Source: Knoxdaviesia capensis (taxonomy: Eukaryota; Ascomycota; Sordariomycetes; Microascales; Gondwanamycetaceae). From it: a stretch of DNA of 64,000 nucleotides. Under the pieces are notes generated by a model. The model ran no database searches. It saw only the letters and a program-made list of their open reading frames with translations, and was not told the origin of the DNA. Made by a program: the position numbers and the translations under genes. Location: positions 1,961,111 through 2,025,110 of the forward strand of contig LNGK01000010.1 of NCBI GenBank assembly GCA_001510575.1, written 5' to 3'. Position 1 is the stretch's first letter, and each line of letters opens with the position of its first letter. Below, piece after piece: positions 60,282-64,000 of this stretch.

Positions 60282-61251
60282 GTTATCGGCGCCGGAGCGG
60301 GAGAGAGGCCGGAAGCAATGGCGACGAAAACACGGGGGTCATGAGACACGCGATCGACACCATCCAGAACATATATTTAGGGGGAAAACAGGAAAAAGAA
60401 GATAAAAATAAAACGAGAGAAGAGGGAAGATATACAGCCAACTCTAAGGCTCTTCCGTCTTGAAAGAGTCGGGCTGATAGGTGATGGTTCCTTCTAAGCC
60501 AGAAAGGAAAAAGATGGGGGAGGAAGAAGACAAGAAGAAGAGGAAAATATACAAAAATAAGAGCTTCAAAAACGAAGGAGAAGGGATCAAACGAATGGAA
60601 TCTCGGAAGTCGAGGTATACGAACAGACAAATCTCGTACAGAGAGACTCTGGAGAGAAAGAGAGAGAGTTGTCAAGGATGGCCGGAACTGGGGGAAAAGA
60701 TGGCCAGCATAAGCTGTAGGGAGATTTTCTTTCCTGGGTGGTGGTAAGTGCACAGGCAAAAGAAAAAATATAACGGGCATAAAAGTGGACCAAACCACAG
60801 ACAGGACACGAGAGCACAAAAAGGAACGGAAAACAGGAAGAGCCGACCCAATAGAGAGAACGAGAGCAATAGAAAAAGAAAAGAAAAACTGTCCGAGGAT
60901 ATCGAAGAAACGAATCGACACTTTGAGCGCCCGAGAAGCTGGAGAGGAACGATTGTAGAGCAGGAAATCGAGGAATCAAGAAGATACGTAGGCAGATGAT
61001 TTCTGAAGTTTTGGCCGGGAGGTTGCGTGTTGGGGTGGATCGAGGTCGTAGGAGTGGCAAAACGAAGCTCGTATACTGCCATCCATCCAGGAGGAGACAG
61101 ATAGGGAGAGATAGAGAGAGAAATGGACAGCAGCGTGTCGCGTTTGAGGGCCGGCGAGGATGGGCTTATCGGTGGTCGTTCAACAGCACGATTGAGAAGG
61201 CCGAAGCGGAACAATCTGAGTGCAGGAGTCCAGGAACTGTATATACTGTAG

Positions 61252-61284
<33 letters not shown>
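61252..61284 (+). repeat. (AT)n-(GT)n compound microsatellite
   Basis: About 15 bases of AT followed by about 18 bases of GT. Confidence 0.95.
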
Positions 61285-62821
61285 ATCACAGATCAAATCG
61301 ACGCGTGTTTGTTCTGGAAGCAAAACACACACGACAAAGCGGATTGCGGAATGCAGGTTCGAATGAGTCCAAAAAAGCGCCGAGAGTGACTTGGAGGTCC
61401 GAGGCTCTGGGTTACAGCGGACGGATAGCTAAGAGATGCAGGGCGTGGGCGGCGGCGGGCCAAGCATAGGCGGTCCTGCAGTGTGTGGGTGTCAATAAGA
61501 AACAGTGCAGATGGCCCCAGACCGGATTTCAAGCTTTCCATGTGGTTCCAGGCAGGGCAGGACACCACTGTTTCTTTCTGTCTCTTTTGCAGGAACAGGG
61601 AAAGACACGCAGAGGCCCAGTGTGGGTTTGGTTTGGAAGTGAGACCTTCCTGGTTGTTGTTTATTTTCTCTCCGCCCTTTAGTCAACCAATATGCTCGCC
61701 GATCCCTTGCTTAGAGTTAAATAAGGGCAGATATGCAAGATAAAGAGAGAGAAAGCTCTTCAGGCCGGGTCTCTCCGGTAAGGGAGCGTACAGGTTGTTT
61801 CGTTAGGACGGCCGCGTTGGTTCAGGAGCTCGATACTAACATCGGACAGTACACACACGTCAGTGGTTTGTCCAGCAAAACACAGCAGCAACATAAAGAG
61901 CACAAAAAAAAAGCTGGAGACTCCGGGGGCGGGAATTTGGAGGGAATGGATACCTGCAGGGTGGTGGACTGGTGGTAATCAAACAAGCATGACGAGAGCC
62001 AAGCAGACGCGCTGGAGAGCGATAAGCAAAAGTGCTGCAGCAGCCACACAATCCGCCGAGATCGAACGAACATAGGATGCCGAATTGGCGAGCGGGTTGT
62101 TCAGTCTCTGCGTCTGCCCTCGTATCGTCGGATCCGGCTACAGAATCTTCAAACCCTAACTAGGATCTGTGGGGTTCTTTGGTACGCGGCCTTGTCGTCA
62201 GTGGCTGAAAGGCTGACGTTGAAGGGCGGAGAGTCTGGCGAGACTATGATAGAGAGGCGGGAATCGGAGATCGGTGGGATTCCGAGGTTGGGTTTAATAG
62301 TCTGGGGTTCGCCAGATATATATAGGGCAAGAGGGAAGACAGAATACGAAGACAATACGGCTGTAACAAGCGGTGTCAGGAGGTTAGGGCAGGTTTTAGG
62401 AGGGAAGGAGCGCTCTGCCACCAAGCGCGCGTGAAAGCAGCGAAGCAAGCACGGCGGCGACGACAAAGAAAAACAAAGCGGGATGAAAGCAACAGTCGGC
62501 AGTGGACAGTAGCCGCAAGAGACGCGAACCGGACGGCCACAAAACCCGTTGCAGGAGGTACTCTACACGTACATGTACAGTACATACAGCTGTGCGGGTG
62601 GACGAGGGCCAAACAACAGAGACACGGGGTAGTGCTACAAGCAGGTGAACAGAGCAGAAAGAGAAGGAGCCACGGGGGATTGTCTGGTGGCAGGTGCCAA
62701 GCAAAACCACCTGCTGCATTTAACGATACACAAAGAAGCGGCGTCGAAAAAAAAGGAATAAAGCAACGGCCGACTGCCTGATTTTAAGGTTACGGTGGTG
62801 GGTGTGTTGTGTTGTGTAATG

Positions 62822-62843
62822 TGTACTGTACTGTACAGTACTG
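62822..62843. repeat. Extended GTACTGTACTGTACAGTAC palindrome
   Basis: Overlapping GTACTGT and ACAGTAC units forming a near-perfect palindrome in the gene-free right end. Confidence 0.9.
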
Positions 62844-64000
62844 GTCAAGTTTAAGCAACCGGTCGCGTGGGCGATTTTCCAACGAAAAACGGCCGATGGA
62901 AGGAGAGCAGCAACCAGCATGAAACAAAACGAGAAGGGCAAACAGATGGGCCCATCATGCTCGTTGGATGCAGCCAAGTGCACCGCTTCTGCGGGTGTGG
63001 GTGGTGTGATTGGCCGGTGCTGATGCAGGTTTGGCGGGCGGTGGGGAAAAAAAGAAAGAAAAAAACCCCCGAAATGAAAAGAAACCGACAAAAAAAAAGA
63101 GAGAAAAAAAGGGCGATGGCCCGATTTTGATTGCGGTAACTGTACTGTACAGAATGCTTAAGCTTGAAGGGAAGGAGCAGGGCGGGTCTGGCGGGTCCTG
63201 CTTCCGATGGATGGGAGAGAGAAGGTATCCTGTGATTCCTTCCAGGAGGACAGAGAAGGAAAGTGTGACCCGCTTGCTGTCTCTGGGCGCTCCTTCTCTC
63301 TCTTTCCCGTGTAAACCATACACAACGCACCACCTTCCCGAAGCCGAAGCCGGACCCGCGAGCGGCGATGGTGACAGCTGCCAGTCTGGCACGATCTGCG
63401 TCTGCCATCTGGCAACTGCTGGCAGGCGAGAACTGGGGACACGTACACGCAGGTTGGCGAGAGCAGGTACCCAAGTACCTGTGCACACATAGCCACATCG
63501 TATAAAGAAGGACGGCATTCACATCTGGTGATGAATGTGATACATTTCCCCGTCTGGAATAGACCGCACCAAGCAGGATCGCCCGGAACTTTTCGTCCCT
63601 CGCTGATTCCACACTTCACGCCAATCGTCACCATAACGTTATTTTTGCCGCCTTTTTTGGGTGGTCTCCTCTCCCCAGTTTGGGGCTATGCAACGTTAAA
63701 GCCATGGAAATAAAGGTGCGAGGGTTTTAAGCTTGGTTCACCTTAACGCAAGTGATAAGGGGTGGTCTGTTGGTGTTCTGCTTTTTGGCTACAGGGGCGC
63801 TCTCATGCTGGCGGGAAGTCCTGTATCTGAGAGCCAGAAGGACAAGGAACAAAAACATATATATATAACTATCAAAAAATAAAAAATAAAATAAAAAAGG
63901 AACACACATACAACTCGATCCGATCGGAATGCACAGGCAATAACAGCCAGATAGCGACCACGAGACTCGTTATCTCCCCAGGCTAAAACACCACCGCCGT

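Larger units (their letters stand above)
60282..64000. other. Flippase promoter and gene-free end of window
   Basis: About 3.7 kb without a supported gene. The minus strand just upstream of the flippase is pyrimidine-rich (60370-60960), as in a leader. It also holds an (AT)n-(GT)n compound microsatellite (61252-61284), a telomere-like octamer (62152-62159), and three clustered GTACTGT/ACAGTAC palindromes (62572-62588, 62822-62843, 63140-63152). The remaining open frames are short and overlap on both strands. Confidence 0.6.

Noticed and set aside
61353..61365. GGTTCGAAT-like sequence resembling a tRNA B box
   Set aside because: No matching A box, acceptor stem or anticodon arm could be drawn around it.

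Overview
The window is nuclear DNA of a filamentous ascomycete, most likely Eurotiomycetes (Aspergillus/Penicillium-like). Introns are short (56-135 nt) with mostly consensus GTRNGT donors. The genes belong to typical Pezizomycotina families: two Zn2Cys6/fungal-transcription-factor genes, an HLH factor, PEX5, a REX1-type exonuclease, a SET-MYND protein, VPS9 and a DNF3-like flippase. Coding regions are GC-rich. The spacers are long, AT-richer or pyrimidine-rich, and full of microsatellites. The genus assignment is inference, not something read from a marker gene. I found no tRNA, rRNA, CRISPR array or recognisable transposon.

Layout. 1-4038: long leader/promoter of a bHLH regulator (4039-5723, +). 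7226-8222 (+): RRM protein with a mitochondrial-type presequence. 8751-8957 (-): 68-residue zinc-ribbon protein. 11032-13099 (+): PEX5, convergent with a REX1-type 3'-5' exonuclease (14302-16536, -). 17.0-18.9 kb: frame-disrupted coiled-coil coding remnants. 19052-20973 (-): SET-MYND protein. 23484-24371 (+): secreted SGNH-like protein with an altered catalytic block. 24921-25475 (-): small GPI-anchored protein. 28289-30158 (-): sugar transporter with five exons. 30.2-36.0 kb: gene-poor. 36034-38359 (-) and 43352-47179 (+): two divergent Zn2Cys6 regulators separated by 5 kb. 47663-50062 (-): conserved-looking protein of unknown function. 51248-54138 (-): VPS9 Rab5-type GEF with CUE domain. 55473-60281 (-): P4-ATPase. 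60.3-64 kb: no gene seen.

There is no biosynthetic cluster or operon-like logic. The genes are housekeeping and regulatory: peroxisome import, RNA processing, endosomal traffic and lipid flipping. All exon structures below were built by hand from splice sites and close in frame.

Most noteworthy signals: a 20-nt microexon inside a Zn2Cys6 DNA-binding domain; 17 copies of the telomere-like octamer TTAGGGTT/AACCCTAA scattered in spacers, where about 2 are expected; a 23-bp exact direct repeat flanking the bHLH gene; recurrent TACAGTACTGTA-type palindromes; an SGNH hydrolase homologue lacking the expected Asn and His; and an overlapping upstream ORF on VPS9. I see no convincing multi-gene new system here.
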